Source: Methyloversatilis sp.
GTDB taxonomy: Bacteria; Pseudomonadota; Gammaproteobacteria; Burkholderiales; Rhodocyclaceae
Assembly: GCA_017984755.1 (NCBI GenBank)
Contig: JAGNYW010000031.1
Coordinates: 1-34,265 of the forward strand
DNA length: 34,265 nt
Reading direction: 5' to 3'
This document shows positions 7,865 through 15,566 of the stretch, piece after piece. The translations under genes were made by a program, and so were the position numbers. Every line of letters starts with the position of its first letter. Positions within the stretch are counted from its first letter, which is position 1. Below the pieces are notes generated by a model. It ran no database searches. It worked only from the letters and a program-made list of their open reading frames with translations, and was not told the origin of the DNA.

Positions 7865-8287
7865 TCAGAACTCGGAATACGCGGTTCCGTCACGCGACTC
7901 GCCCTCGGCCCCGCTTTTCAGGTCGGCCACGCCGGTATCGGTCGCAGACTCGCGCGGCGGCACGATGATCCAGGTCTCGGCGCTGTCGGTGACCGGGTCG
8001 AACGGTACCTTGCGCAGGTACTGCCGCTCCACCAGTTCCTGAAGGCTCTGCGGGTAAGTGCCGCGGTCGCCCCGGAACTTGTCGATCGCGTCGCGCGTGA
8101 CGGCGAGCGTCTGCTTGAGCGTCGCTTCGCGCGAGCGGTCGAGGTGTTCGAAGTAGCGCGGCGCGGCGAGCGTCAGCAGCACGGCGATGATGGCCATCAC
8201 GACCAGCAGTTCGATCAGCGTGAAGCCGCGGGAAACAGCGCTTCGGCGCGCAGTGTCGGGGACGGTCTCGAGGGCGGTTTTGCGCAT
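7865..8287 (-). CDS. GspG-like type II secretion pseudopilin
   Basis: A 140-residue prepilin-like protein with a canonical cleavage and methylation site, SRGFTLIELLVVMAIIAVLL: cleavage after Gly21, Phe at +1, Glu at +5. The rest (GDRGTYPQSLQELVERQYLRKVPFDPVTD) matches the GspG family, where a beta-sheet and a calcium-binding loop follow the helix; length is near the usual 140. It begins directly after the stop of the first pseudopilin gene (TGA then ATG) and ends 4 nt before the third, so the three are one operon. It should assemble into a short pseudopilus at the inner membrane. Confidence 0.9.
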   Translation of the reverse strand: MRKTALETVPDTARRSAVSRGFTLIELLVVMAIIAVLLTLAAPRYFEHLDRSREATLKQTLAVTRDAIDKFRGDRGTYPQSLQELVERQYLRKVPFDPVTDSAETWIIVPPRESATDTGVADLKSGAEGESRDGTAYSEF

Positions 8288-8803
8288 TCACCAGTTCCGG
8301 TAGGCGATGCCGTTCAGGCCGGTGCGGTCCGACAGCGAGTACACGTCGAACACGTCGGCGCCGGGCGCCGGCTCATCCGGCGGGCTGGCGTAGCTGCGCA
8401 ACCCCCAGGTCTGCGCCGCGGGCGTGGTCTTGTCGGGATGGAACGGGTCGCGCGGCAGCCGCCGCAGGAAATAGATCTTCACGTCGTTCGGCTGCATGAC
8501 GTCGGCCACGCCGTTGACCAGCACGTCGAGGCTGGGCGGATAACCGCTGGCCCCCACCTTCTTTTCGATGCGGCCTTCGTCCCACGCCTTGCGGTATTCG
8601 TCCAGCCCGGTGCGGATCTGCCGCAGTGCGGTGCGCAGTTCCGACTCGTCTGCCCGCACGCGCCCCAGTTCGACCATGGGCATCGCCATGGTCGCCAGCA
8701 CACCGATGATGGCGATCACCACCATCAGTTCGATCAGCGTGAAACCGGGGGACGATCCGGCACAGCCGGAACGAGGGCTACGGAAACGAAAACGACAGGA
8801 CAT
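8288..8803 (-). CDS. GspG-like pseudopilin, first gene of the operon
   Basis: A 171-residue prepilin-like protein with the cleavage motif SPGFTLIELMVVIAIIGVL (Phe +1, Glu +5) after a 20-residue basic leader. The body carries WDEGRIEKK, SGYPPSLDVLVNG, IYFLRRLPRDPFHPDKTT and a C-terminal DVYSLSDRTGLNGIAYRNW that is characteristic of GspG-type proteins in beta- and gammaproteobacteria. It is somewhat longer than the usual 140-150. No secretin, GspF or prepilin peptidase gene accompanies the operon here; an ATPase of the right kind is encoded alone at 16794-18584. A strong hairpin at 8824-8854 sits upstream. Confidence 0.88.
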   Translation of the reverse strand: MSCRFRFRSPRSGCAGSSPGFTLIELMVVIAIIGVLATMAMPMVELGRVRADESELRTALRQIRTGLDEYRKAWDEGRIEKKVGASGYPPSLDVLVNGVADVMQPNDVKIYFLRRLPRDPFHPDKTTPAAQTWGLRSYASPPDEPAPGADVFDVYSLSDRTGLNGIAYRNW

Positions 8804-8823
8804 CCGCCGAGGTTAACACAGCG

Positions 8824-8854
8824 CCATCACGAGGCTGTGACAGCCTCGTGATGG
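8824..8854 (-). terminator. Perfect 15-bp hairpin between a small gene and the pseudopilin operon
   Basis: Arms CCATCACGAGGCTGT (8824-8838) and its exact complement (8840-8854) around one base. It lies 8 nt past the stop of the small minus-strand gene at 8863 and 21 nt before the pseudopilin start. On the minus strand no U-run follows, so it may be a Rho-assisted terminator, an mRNA-stabilising hairpin or a protein-binding palindrome. Confidence 0.6.
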
Positions 8855-8862
8855 GGCCTGAA

Positions 8863-9105
8863 TCAACCCGCGTGACTGCGCCAGGGCTGATCGCTCTCGT
8901 GTTCGCGCATCCACACATAGCGCTGCGAGCGCCATTCGCGGAGCGCGTTCAGCGCCATGTCGAAATCGTTGTACGACAGAAGGTAGAGCTGCTGCAGATC
9001 GAACGGCGCATCGTGCTCGAGTGCGTCGAGCAGCTCACCGAAGATCGCGGCGCTGGTGTCGTCGGACGACGAGCGGGCTTTTTCGAACAGGGTCTGGAGG
9101 TACAT
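8863..9105 (-). CDS. Small protein of unknown function
   Basis: An 80-residue acidic protein with no family I recognise. It looks mostly helical: two amphipathic stretches (LFGELLDALEHD-like and FDMALNALREWRSQRYVW-like) flank a segment rich in Leu and Tyr. There is no signal peptide, membrane segment or cysteine. A GGGAG site 7 nt before the ATG at 9105 supports that it is translated. It lies between galE and the pseudopilins on the same strand; about 76 nt separate it from the galE stop, so it may be part of either transcript. Codon use matches its neighbours. Confidence 0.65.
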   Translation of the reverse strand: MYLQTLFEKARSSSDDTSAAIFGELLDALEHDAPFDLQQLYLLSYNDFDMALNALREWRSQRYVWMREHESDQPWRSHAG

Positions 9106-9181
9106 GAAAGTTCTCCCGTATCGATGAATTCAGTCGTGACGGAAACCGGCCCTGTGCCGGCTCCGCCACCCGTCTGCATTG

Positions 9182-10198
9182 TCAGGCGTAGCCCTGCGGA
9201 TTGCTGCTCTGCCAATTCCAGGCATCGGCGCACATCTGCGCGAGATCACGCTGTGCCGCCCAGCCCAGAAGCCGGTTGGCTGTCGCCGGGTCGGCGTAGC
9301 ACTGGGCGATGTCGCCGGACCGGCGTTCCACGATGCGGTAAGGCACCGACCGACCGCTTGCCACCTCGAACGCCCGCACGACCTCCAGCACGCTGTACCC
9401 GCGCCCGGTACCCAGATTCACGGTCAGCAACCCCTGATTCCTCAAAAGGTAGTCAATCGCGCGCACATGTCCCTGCGCCAGATCAAGCACATGTATGTAG
9501 TCGCGCACGCCGGTGCCGTCGGGTGTCGGCCAGTCGCCGCCGAACACGCTCAGACGTTCGAGCTTGCCCACAGCCACCTGGCTGACGAAGGGCATGAGGT
9601 TGTTCGGAATGCCGTTCGGGTCTTCGCCGATCAGGCCCGACTCATGCGCGCCCACCGGATTGAAATAGCGCAGCAGCGCGATGCGCCACTCCGGATCAGC
9701 GACACAGATGTCGCGCAGGATGTGCTCGACCATCCACTTGGAACGACCGTAGGGATTGGTCGGACCGGTCGCGAAATCCTCGCGGATCGGCACCGACACC
9801 GGGTCACCATAGACCGTCGCCGACGAGGAAAAGGCCAGCGCCTTGACGCCGTGTTCCGCCATGACACCGCACAGCGTGACGGTGCCATTGACATTGTTGT
9901 CGTAGTACTCGAGCGGCTTCACCACCGACTCGCCGACCGCCTTAAGGCCGGCAAAATGAATGACTGCATCGATGGCGTGGGCAGAAAACACCGACTTCAG
10001 CGCGGCGCGGTCCCGCACGTCGATGCGTTCGAAAGCCGCCACCGGCCGGCCCGCGATGCGCGCAACCCGATGCAGGGATTCAGGCTTGCTGTTGCACAGA
10101 TTGTCGACCACGACCACGTCGTGACCTGCCGACATCAGTTCGATGCAGGTGTGCGAGCCGATATAGCCCGCACCTCCGGTGACCAGTACTCGCGACAT
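9182..10198 (-). CDS. galE: UDP-glucose 4-epimerase
   Basis: A 338-residue protein, the same length as E. coli GalE. It interconverts UDP-glucose and UDP-galactose using bound NAD, feeding the Leloir pathway and surface polysaccharide synthesis. Visible: the Rossmann NAD motif GGAGYIGSHT (residues 8-17), SSSATVYG with the catalytic Ser (about 124-126), and Tyr150-x3-Lys154 in NPYGRSKWMVE; the substrate region carries NLMPFVSQVAVG and DGTGVRDYIHVLDLA. The ATG at 10198 gives the family-length start; 56 extra residues upstream have no homology. It lies alone with slyD 83 nt upstream on the same strand. Confidence 0.96.
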   Translation of the reverse strand: MSRVLVTGGAGYIGSHTCIELMSAGHDVVVVDNLCNSKPESLHRVARIAGRPVAAFERIDVRDRAALKSVFSAHAIDAVIHFAGLKAVGESVVKPLEYYDNNVNGTVTLCGVMAEHGVKALAFSSSATVYGDPVSVPIREDFATGPTNPYGRSKWMVEHILRDICVADPEWRIALLRYFNPVGAHESGLIGEDPNGIPNNLMPFVSQVAVGKLERLSVFGGDWPTPDGTGVRDYIHVLDLAQGHVRAIDYLLRNQGLLTVNLGTGRGYSVLEVVRAFEVASGRSVPYRIVERRSGDIAQCYADPATANRLLGWAAQRDLAQMCADAWNWQSSNPQGYA

Positions 10199-10281
10199 GC
10201 ATGCTCCGGGACAGAAAAGGCAACGGCCCTCGCAGGCCGTTCGATGGCAGGCCGCCCGATGACGGCCCGGCCGGGACCGAC

Positions 10282-10761
10282 TCAGTGCTGGTGGCCGTGC
10301 TCGCCGTGCACGTGGCCGTGCGTCAGTTCTTCCGCCGAAGCCTTGCGCACTTCCGCCACCGTGCATGAAAACACGAGCGCCGTGCCGGCCAGGGGATGAT
10401 TGCCATCGATCACCACACGGTCATCGGCAATGTCGGTGACGGTATACAGACCTTCTTCTTCACCGTCCGGGCTGACGCGTTCGAACTGCATGCCGACTTC
10501 GATGTTGTCCGGGAAATTCGAACGCGACTCGACTTCGACCAGTTCCTCGTCGTACTCGCCGAAAGCGTCTTCCGGCTGCAGTTTCACGACGACTTCGTAA
10601 CCCACTGCCTGACCTTCGAGCGCTTCTTCGATCGGCTGGAAAATGCCGCCGTAACCGCCGTGCAGATAGGCCAGCGGTGCCGCACCGGAGTCGACCAGAT
10701 TACCGTCCGGATCGGTCACGCTGTATTTGAGGGTGACGACCACGTCCTTGCTGATGAGCAT
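10282..10761 (-). CDS. slyD: FKBP-type peptidyl-prolyl isomerase, SlyD type
   Basis: A 159-residue cytosolic prolyl isomerase and chaperone. The FKBP domain is split by an IF (insert-in-flap) chaperone domain (about residues 70-120: PEDAFGEYDEELVEVESRSN and onward), and the last 12 residues are histidine-rich (HGHVHGEHGHQH), a nickel-binding tail as in SlyD proteins that help hydrogenase or urease maturation. The start at 10761 has an AAAGGAAT ribosome site and begins MLISKDVVVTLKY as the family does. Its first 62 nt overlap the end of the upstream peroxiredoxin gene in another frame. Confidence 0.93.
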   Translation of the reverse strand: MLISKDVVVTLKYSVTDPDGNLVDSGAAPLAYLHGGYGGIFQPIEEALEGQAVGYEVVVKLQPEDAFGEYDEELVEVESRSNFPDNIEVGMQFERVSPDGEEEGLYTVTDIADDRVVIDGNHPLAGTALVFSCTVAEVRKASAEELTHGHVHGEHGHQH

Positions 10762-11242
10762 TGCTGATTCCTTTCGTATGGAGCGCGCGCACATGTTCGA
10801 GGATTTCCCCGGCGTGCCCGCGCGGATTCACGCCGTATTGCGCGTGTCTTATGACGCCTTTCCGGTCGATGATGAACGTCGAGCGGGCAATGCAGAAACG
10901 CTGTTGTCCATCCACTTCCCGGTCGCGACAGGCACCGTAGCGGCGACTCACGTCGCCGTCGATGTCCGACAGCAACCTGAACACCAGTCCGTGCTTGTCG
11001 CGGAAATCCGCATGGGTGAAGCATTCATCCCGGCTCACACCGACGACAACGCAGTCGCACCGCCTGAAATCATCCTCCAGGTCGCTGAATTCGATGGCTT
11101 CCGCGGTGCAGCCCGGGGTGTCATCCTTGACGTAGAAATAAAGCACCGTCAGATGCCGACCGACATGTTCGCGCAAGTCGAACAGTTCAAGGTCGGCATC
11201 CGGCAGTTCAAACAACGGAGCGGGTTCCCCTGCATTCAGCAT
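10700..11242 (-). CDS. bcp: Peroxiredoxin, Bcp/PrxQ family, without resolving Cys50
   Basis: A 180-residue thiol peroxidase that reduces hydrogen peroxide and organic peroxides. The peroxidatic site is DTPGCTAEA with Cys45, as in E. coli Bcp. The family's resolving cysteine at position 50 is Ile here, so it would act as a 1-Cys type or use Cys62/Cys64 (RRCDC). Further conserved parts are GVSRDECFTHADFRDKHGLVFRLLSD and RSTFIIDRKGVIRH. GGAGG precedes the ATG at 11242. The C-terminal 25 or so residues run past the family's usual end and overlap slyD by 62 nt, so the two genes are very likely coupled. Confidence 0.87.
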   Translation of the reverse strand: MLNAGEPAPLFELPDADLELFDLREHVGRHLTVLYFYVKDDTPGCTAEAIEFSDLEDDFRRCDCVVVGVSRDECFTHADFRDKHGLVFRLLSDIDGDVSRRYGACRDREVDGQQRFCIARSTFIIDRKGVIRHAQYGVNPRGHAGEILEHVRALHTKGISNAHQQGRGRHPQIQRDRSGR

Positions 11243-11480
11243 GCACGCCCTCCAGCGGCGCGAGCCGCGTGTTTCTGCGTCCGGATGATGCGCAGGATTC
11301 TAACAGCCGGAAAGCGCCGGAACGATGCAACAAGCGGTGTAAGACATACCGACATTGCTGTGCACCAATTTTTGGCGATTGCACCGGTTTGAGCGGCCAG
11401 CGAAACGCCGTCAGGCGAACGATAAAGCTGGATAGCTCAAAAAATCAGTAACTTAACAAATACAAAATAAATCCGAAATA

Positions 11481-11498
11481 AAGGCACGATGGTTGCTT
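11481..11498 (+). promoter_or_regulatory. Sigma-54 (RpoN) promoter of the PEP-CTERM gene
   Basis: The string GGCACG-ATGG-TTGCTTT fits the sigma-54 consensus TGGCACG-N4-TTGCW except the first base. The invariant GG (11483-11484) and GC (11495-11496) are exactly 10 nt apart. Transcription would start near 11508, giving a leader of about 135 nt before the ATG at 11644. The upstream stretch 11243-11480 is gene-free, AT-rich toward its end (about 11435-11480), and is where an enhancer-binding protein would sit. PEP-CTERM genes are known in other species to depend on RpoN and the PrsK/PrsR pair; neither gene is in this window. Confidence 0.75.
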
Positions 11499-11643
11499 TA
11501 TAAACGCGCGGGCTTTTCATCCACAACCGAGACGCCGGACACTCAGCAAGTCCGGTTGCATTTGGAAATGTTTCATTGGTTGTGGCGGCCGATGGTTTTT
11601 GCAAAGATTCATTTGCAATCCTTTAACTCCGAAAGGTATGAAT

Positions 11644-12339
11644 ATGAAGAAAATTTTTCTGGCAGCCGCGATCAGCGGAATGCTGGCAGCTGGCGGAGCG
11701 CAGGCAGCAAGCGTTACGTTGAGCGGCTCGTTCTTCGATGTAACGTACGACGACGCGCTGACGGGGCTGTTCGGCACGCCGACGCTGGTTGGCGGCACCA
11801 TCAGCTGGGCACCTTCGGGCAGCCCCGGCTTCTCCGCCGCCAGTTACGGCGATGGCATCAAGGTCACCAATTCGACCTTCGCCCTGACCGTTACCGCCAA
11901 GGATAACTACCTGATCAACGGTGCATCGTTGTGGGAAAGCGGTGATTACTTCTTCTTCGGTACGGGTTCGGGCGTCAGTGCAAGCGGTCAGTTGCGCGGC
12001 CGCAGCCTCGATACTGCAAGCTCCACGATTGCCGTCGATTCGATTGCTGCAGGCACCTTCACGCCGAATGCAGAGTTCGATTTCTCGACCACCGACTGGA
12101 CGGGTACCGCACTGGTGACGCTCGACGCAGCTTCGAAGTCGGCCACCTTCACGATCCAGAACCTTCTGGCTGCCTACAATCCGCCGGGGCCGGACTCCTT
12201 CCCGGTAGCAGCGTTCATCGAGAAGAAGAACGTGGATCTGGCGATTGCAGTCTCGGCCATTCCGGAAGCCGAAATCTACATGATGATGCTTGCCGGTCTG
12301 GGCATGATCGGCCTGATGGCTCGTCGTCGCATGAACTGA
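11644..12339 (+). CDS. PEP-CTERM exported protein with a PEA variant sorting motif
   Basis: A 231-residue secreted protein. An N-terminal signal peptide (MKKIFLAAAISGMLAAGGAQA) is followed by a threonine-, serine- and glycine-rich, beta-strand-like body without cysteine. The C-terminus is a PEP-CTERM tail: IPEAE, a hydrophobic stretch YMMMLAGLGMIGLMA, then RRRMN. The usual PEP tripeptide reads PEA, so recognition by exosortase (EpsH/XrtA) may differ. PEP-CTERM proteins are cut at the membrane and released or attached to the surface in exopolysaccharide-making bacteria. The ATG at 11644 is preferred over 11638 because AAAGG is about 9 nt away. It has its own sigma-54 promoter and terminator, so it is monocistronic. 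Confidence 0.82.
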   Translation: MKKIFLAAAISGMLAAGGAQAASVTLSGSFFDVTYDDALTGLFGTPTLVGGTISWAPSGSPGFSAASYGDGIKVTNSTFALTVTAKDNYLINGASLWESGDYFFFGTGSGVSASGQLRGRSLDTASSTIAVDSIAAGTFTPNAEFDFSTTDWTGTALVTLDAASKSATFTIQNLLAAYNPPGPDSFPVAAFIEKKNVDLAIAVSAIPEAEIYMMMLAGLGMIGLMARRRMN

Positions 12340-12360
12340 AGCCTTCGGGTTTGCTGATGA

Positions 12361-12384
12361 AAAAGCACCTTCGGGTGCTTTTTT
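12361..12384 (+). terminator. Rho-independent terminator of the PEP-CTERM gene
   Basis: Arms AAAAGCACC and GGTGCTTTT around a TTCG tetraloop, with the T-run extending to 12384. It begins 22 nt after the stop. This is a textbook intrinsic terminator. Confidence 0.93.
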
Positions 12385-12451
12385 ATTGCCCGGAAGCGGC
12401 ATTGCACCCTGCTGCGACGCAGCACTGTCAAAAATTCCGACGCCTGCGGAC

Positions 12452-12470
12452 ACGACCTAAGTCGTAGCAT
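12452..12470 (+). other. Small palindrome next to a -10-like element
   Basis: ACGAC-CTAA-GTCGT (12452-12465) directly overlaps TAGCAT (12465-12470), a -10-like hexamer also found at 22812, 30623 and 15529. It could be an operator and promoter for a short transcript leading toward lexA. Nothing else is identified between the terminator and the LexA box. Confidence 0.3.
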
Positions 12471-12634
12471 TACCCATACACCGTGAGGAAGAAGGTGCTA
12501 GAAATTGCCGAGAAATTCATATTTTTCATGATATTGAAAACAAACTGGCTGCCGTTCACCGGATTCTTCCAATAACGCACGCCGATGTAACGGTGTAACA
12601 AATCTCGACAATTCATGCATTACATCGCAAGGTG

Positions 12635-12669
12635 CTTGCGGAGAACCGGATAACTGTATAAAAATACAG
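12635..12669 (+). promoter_or_regulatory. SOS promoter with a perfect LexA box
   Basis: CTGT-ATAAAAAT-ACAG (12654-12669) is an exact match to the CTGT-N8-ACAG LexA operator. It overlaps a -10 (TATAAA, 12657-12662) with a -35-like CTTGCG 16 nt upstream. It lies 26 nt before lexA, so LexA represses its own gene and probably imuA and imuB, which follow in the same direction. Confidence 0.92.
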
Positions 12670-12695
12670 TCACTGCATTCCGGTCGTACCGCTCC

Positions 12696-13304
12696 ATGTC
12701 TTCAAGCACCCTGACAGCACGCCAGCAACAGATCCTGCAACTGATACGCGACGCCGTCAGTGAGCGCGGCAGCCCGCCCACCCGTGCAGAAATCGCCCAG
12801 GCATTCGGTTTCCGTTCACCCAACGCGGCAGAAAGTCATCTGCGCGCACTGGCACGCAAGGGCGTGATCAGTCTGGACGAAGGTCGGGCGCGCGGCATCC
12901 GCCTCAACGAACAGGCCGGCATGCCGCTTATCGGTCAGGTCGCCGCCGGCAGTCCCATCCTTGCCGACGCGCACATACAGGGTCGCTACCAGCTGGACCC
13001 CGCCATGTTCTCACCGCGCGCCGACTATCTTTTGCGGGTGCGCGGGCAGAGCATGCGCGACGCGGGCATCCTCGACGGCGACCTGCTCGCCGTCCACGCC
13101 ACCGGCGAAGCGCGCAACGGCCAGATCATCGTCGCCCGCCTGAGCGACGAAGTCACCGTGAAGCGGCTGCACCGCGTCGGGGCGCGTGTGGAACTGCTGC
13201 CGGAGAACCCGGATTTCAGCCCCATCGTGGTCGACATGCAGCGTGATCCGCTGGTCATCGAAGGCGTGGTGGTCGGTCTGATCCGCAACGGCACCCCGGT
13301 GTGA
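12696..13304 (+). CDS. lexA: LexA repressor, SOS regulator
   Basis: A 202-residue protein with the E. coli residue numbering kept. An N-terminal winged helix ([14 protein letters not shown]..., [28 protein letters not shown]) binds the SOS box. The C-terminal peptidase domain has cleavage site Ala84-Gly85 (QVAAGSP), nucleophile Ser119 in [10 protein letters not shown] and Lys156 in VTVKRL. RecA filaments trigger its self-cleavage after DNA damage. A perfect LexA box sits upstream. imuA starts 4 nt after its stop, so lexA-imuA-imuB is one SOS operon. The start at 12696 has no strong ribosome site, but the length is exact for the family. Confidence 0.98.
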   Translation: MSSSTLTARQQQILQLIRDAVSERGSPPTRAEIAQAFGFRSPNAAESHLRALARKGVISLDEGRARGIRLNEQAGMPLIGQVAAGSPILADAHIQGRYQLDPAMFSPRADYLLRVRGQSMRDAGILDGDLLAVHATGEARNGQIIVARLSDEVTVKRLHRVGARVELLPENPDFSPIVVDMQRDPLVIEGVVVGLIRNGTPV

Positions 13305-13308
13305 AGCC

Positions 13309-14043
13309 ATGACGGCACTTTCCGTAGCGGCGCAGCTCCGGCATCCGGCAGTGTGGTGTGCCGGCGATGAACTGCCGGCGCACCACCCCTGCATTCCGAC
13401 CGGGCACACCGCACTCGATGCGGCACTGCCGGGCGGAGGCTGGCCGGTCGGAGAAATGACCGAGTTGCTGACGGATTGCTGCGGCCATGGCGAACTGTCC
13501 CTTCTGCTGCCCCTGATGGTCAGTGCTGCAAACACGACAAACGCAGGGGGAACGGACAGCAGGGACGGCTGGCTGGCGTGGGTCGCGCCGCCGTACGCAC
13601 CCGGCCTGTCGGCGCTGTCTGCCGCCGGACTGCACACCTCCCGCCTGCTGGTGATCGAGGCCGGCACGGCCGGCGAGCGCGCCTGGTCCCTGCGACAGGC
13701 GCTGCGTTCGGCTGCCTGCACGGTGGTCGTCGGCTGGCTCGACCGCATCGACGGCGCCATGCTGCGGCGTCTTCAGCTCGCCGTGCGCGAAGCGGCCATC
13801 CCGCTGATCCTGTTCCGCCCCACTCGCGAAGCGCGCTCTGCATCGCCTGCAGCGGCAAGGCTGCTGCTGTCGGCCAGCGCACCCGGTTCATTGCGCATCG
13901 ACATCCTGAAACGGCGCGGGCGCCCGGCCAGCCAGCCGATCCACCTGCCGTCCGGTCACGCCGCAGTACCGCAACCGCCAGCGACCGCTGCAGCGCATCA
14001 TCGGCTCGGCACCACAGCGCCTGCACTGGCGCTCATTGCATGA
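13309..14043 (+). CDS. imuA: ImuA, SOS mutagenesis RecA-like protein
   Basis: A 244-residue protein of the ImuA (SulA/RecA-like) group. Early segments IPTGHTALDAALPGGGWPVGEMTELL match the RecA-fold start; the ATP P-loop region reads TDCCGHGELSLLLP and lacks a normal GKT, as in other ImuA proteins. Later parts (LRQALRSAACTVVVGWLDRIDGAMLRRLQLAVREAAIPLILFRP) are conserved in the family. ImuA works with ImuB and the polymerase DnaE2 in error-prone lesion bypass. It follows lexA by 4 nt; its stop lies about 31 nt before the imuB ATG I prefer. The C-terminus is rich in Ala and His. Confidence 0.9.
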   Translation: MTALSVAAQLRHPAVWCAGDELPAHHPCIPTGHTALDAALPGGGWPVGEMTELLTDCCGHGELSLLLPLMVSAANTTNAGGTDSRDGWLAWVAPPYAPGLSALSAAGLHTSRLLVIEAGTAGERAWSLRQALRSAACTVVVGWLDRIDGAMLRRLQLAVREAAIPLILFRPTREARSASPAAARLLLSASAPGSLRIDILKRRGRPASQPIHLPSGHAAVPQPPATAAAHHRLGTTAPALALIA

Positions 14044-14074
14044 AATCGCCAGCGCACATGGATATCGACAAAGC

Positions 14075-15526
14075 ATGCTCTGGCTGGCACTCGTCTTTCC
14101 CGACTGGCCCCTGCAGGCCCTGTTCCGCAATCAGGCCCATGCGCAACCATTGGCTGTGGCGGAGTGGCAGCATGTGCTGGCGCTGGATGCAGCAGCTCTG
14201 GCTCAGGGCGTGCGCGCCGGACAGGGCCTGGCCGACGCACTGGCAGTAGCGCCCACACTGCTCGTTCGCCCCCGCTCCGGCGACGCCGAATGCCGCGCCT
14301 TACGGGACGCTGCCGGCTGCGCGCTGCGTTACACCCCCGACGTTGTGCTCGAAACCGATGGCCTGCTGATGGAAATCGCCGGCAGCGTGAAGCTGTTCGG
14401 CGGGCTCGCCCCCCTGTTGTGTCAGGTACGCAGCGATCTGGCGGCTGCCGGCTTCCGGGCGCTCAGTGCGTGCGCGCCCGCCCCGCGCGCAGCGCGCTGG
14501 CTGGCACGCGGCGCCCCCGGACGATGCATCACCGACATCGGCGCCTTGCCCGCGGCACTCGCTCCGCTGCCCCTGCAGACGATGGAAATCGATGCACGCA
14601 CGTACACCCTGCTCGCCGACAGCGGTATACAGAAGGTGGGCGATGTGATGCGGCTGCCACGCGACGCGCTGGCCCGGCGCGATGCAGCAGCCGTCCGCCG
14701 CATGATCGATCAGGCACTTGGCCGCCTGGCAGATCCCCGTCCGCACTTTCAAATGCCGCAACGCATCGACAGCCGGCTCGAACTGCCGGTACCCCGTCAC
14801 GACGTCGATGTGCTGCTGTTCGCCGCCAATCGCCTGTTGCATGCCTGCTGCAGCCAGCTGGCAGCCGTGCATGCCGGCATCGAAAGCTGCCTGCTCGAAC
14901 TGGAACACGAACATCACCCGCCGACCTCGCTGACCCTGACGCTGGGTACGCCCTCGCGTGACGCCCGGCGCATGGCTCTGCTGGCGCGCGAACATCTGGC
15001 CCGCCTCCCGCTGCCCGAGGCCGTCAGTGCGCTGCGCCTTCAGGCAGACGGATGGGTCAGTCTGGCCGGACGCACGGCTGATCTCTTCGGTACGCAGGCC
15101 CCGGCTCCCGGACAACGCAGGGAGGCGGGCGTGCTGCTTGTCGAACACCTGCGCGCCCGGCTCGGACGCGACAGGGTGCATGCGCTGTCGGCCTGCGCCG
15201 ATCACCGTCCGGAGTGCGCGCAGCGACGAACCGACCCGGGCCGGAGCGTGCCAGCCCAACCCCGTGACCGGCGCCCGCTGTGGCTGCTGCCATCGCCCCA
15301 ACTGCTGCGGGTGGTCGACGGCCAGCCCCTGCACGGCGGACCGCTGCAGCTGGTCAGCGGACCGGAGCGCATCGAGTCCGGCTGGTGGGATGCGGACGAC
15401 ACAGCCAGCCCGGGCGATGCACTGCGCGATTACTTCGTCGCCGTCGGTCCGGGACACGAACGCCTGTGGATCTACCGCGAACATGTGCCGCCTTACTGCT
15501 GGTATCTGCACGGACTGTTCGCCTGA
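14075..15526 (+). CDS. imuB: ImuB, catalytically inactive Y-family polymerase homologue
   Basis: A 483-residue protein of the ImuB family. It starts MLWLALVFPDWPL, where active Y-family polymerases have the acidic DxD-type motif; those residues are absent, as in all ImuB, so it acts as the scaffold linking ImuA, DnaE2 and the beta clamp. Further Y-family fold parts are LLMEIAGSVKLFGG and RLPRDALARRDAAAVRRMIDQALGRLADPR. The C-terminal part ends WIYREHVPPYCWYLHGLFA, conserved in the family. I use the ATG at 14075; a TTG at 14036 would overlap imuA by 8 nt and add 13 non-conserved residues. No dnaE2 follows. Confidence 0.92.
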   Translation: MLWLALVFPDWPLQALFRNQAHAQPLAVAEWQHVLALDAAALAQGVRAGQGLADALAVAPTLLVRPRSGDAECRALRDAAGCALRYTPDVVLETDGLLMEIAGSVKLFGGLAPLLCQVRSDLAAAGFRALSACAPAPRAARWLARGAPGRCITDIGALPAALAPLPLQTMEIDARTYTLLADSGIQKVGDVMRLPRDALARRDAAAVRRMIDQALGRLADPRPHFQMPQRIDSRLELPVPRHDVDVLLFAANRLLHACCSQLAAVHAGIESCLLELEHEHHPPTSLTLTLGTPSRDARRMALLAREHLARLPLPEAVSALRLQADGWVSLAGRTADLFGTQAPAPGQRREAGVLLVEHLRARLGRDRVHALSACADHRPECAQRRTDPGRSVPAQPRDRRPLWLLPSPQLLRVVDGQPLHGGPLQLVSGPERIESGWWDADDTASPGDALRDYFVAVGPGHERLWIYREHVPPYCWYLHGLFA

Positions 15527-15566
15527 AGTAGCATCCGTGCCTCCGCCTCGCCGCGCCCCCGACTTC

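Noticed and set aside
7865-8968. 330-codon plus-strand frame across the pseudopilin genes
   Set aside because: It is antisense to three genes with clear prepilin motifs.
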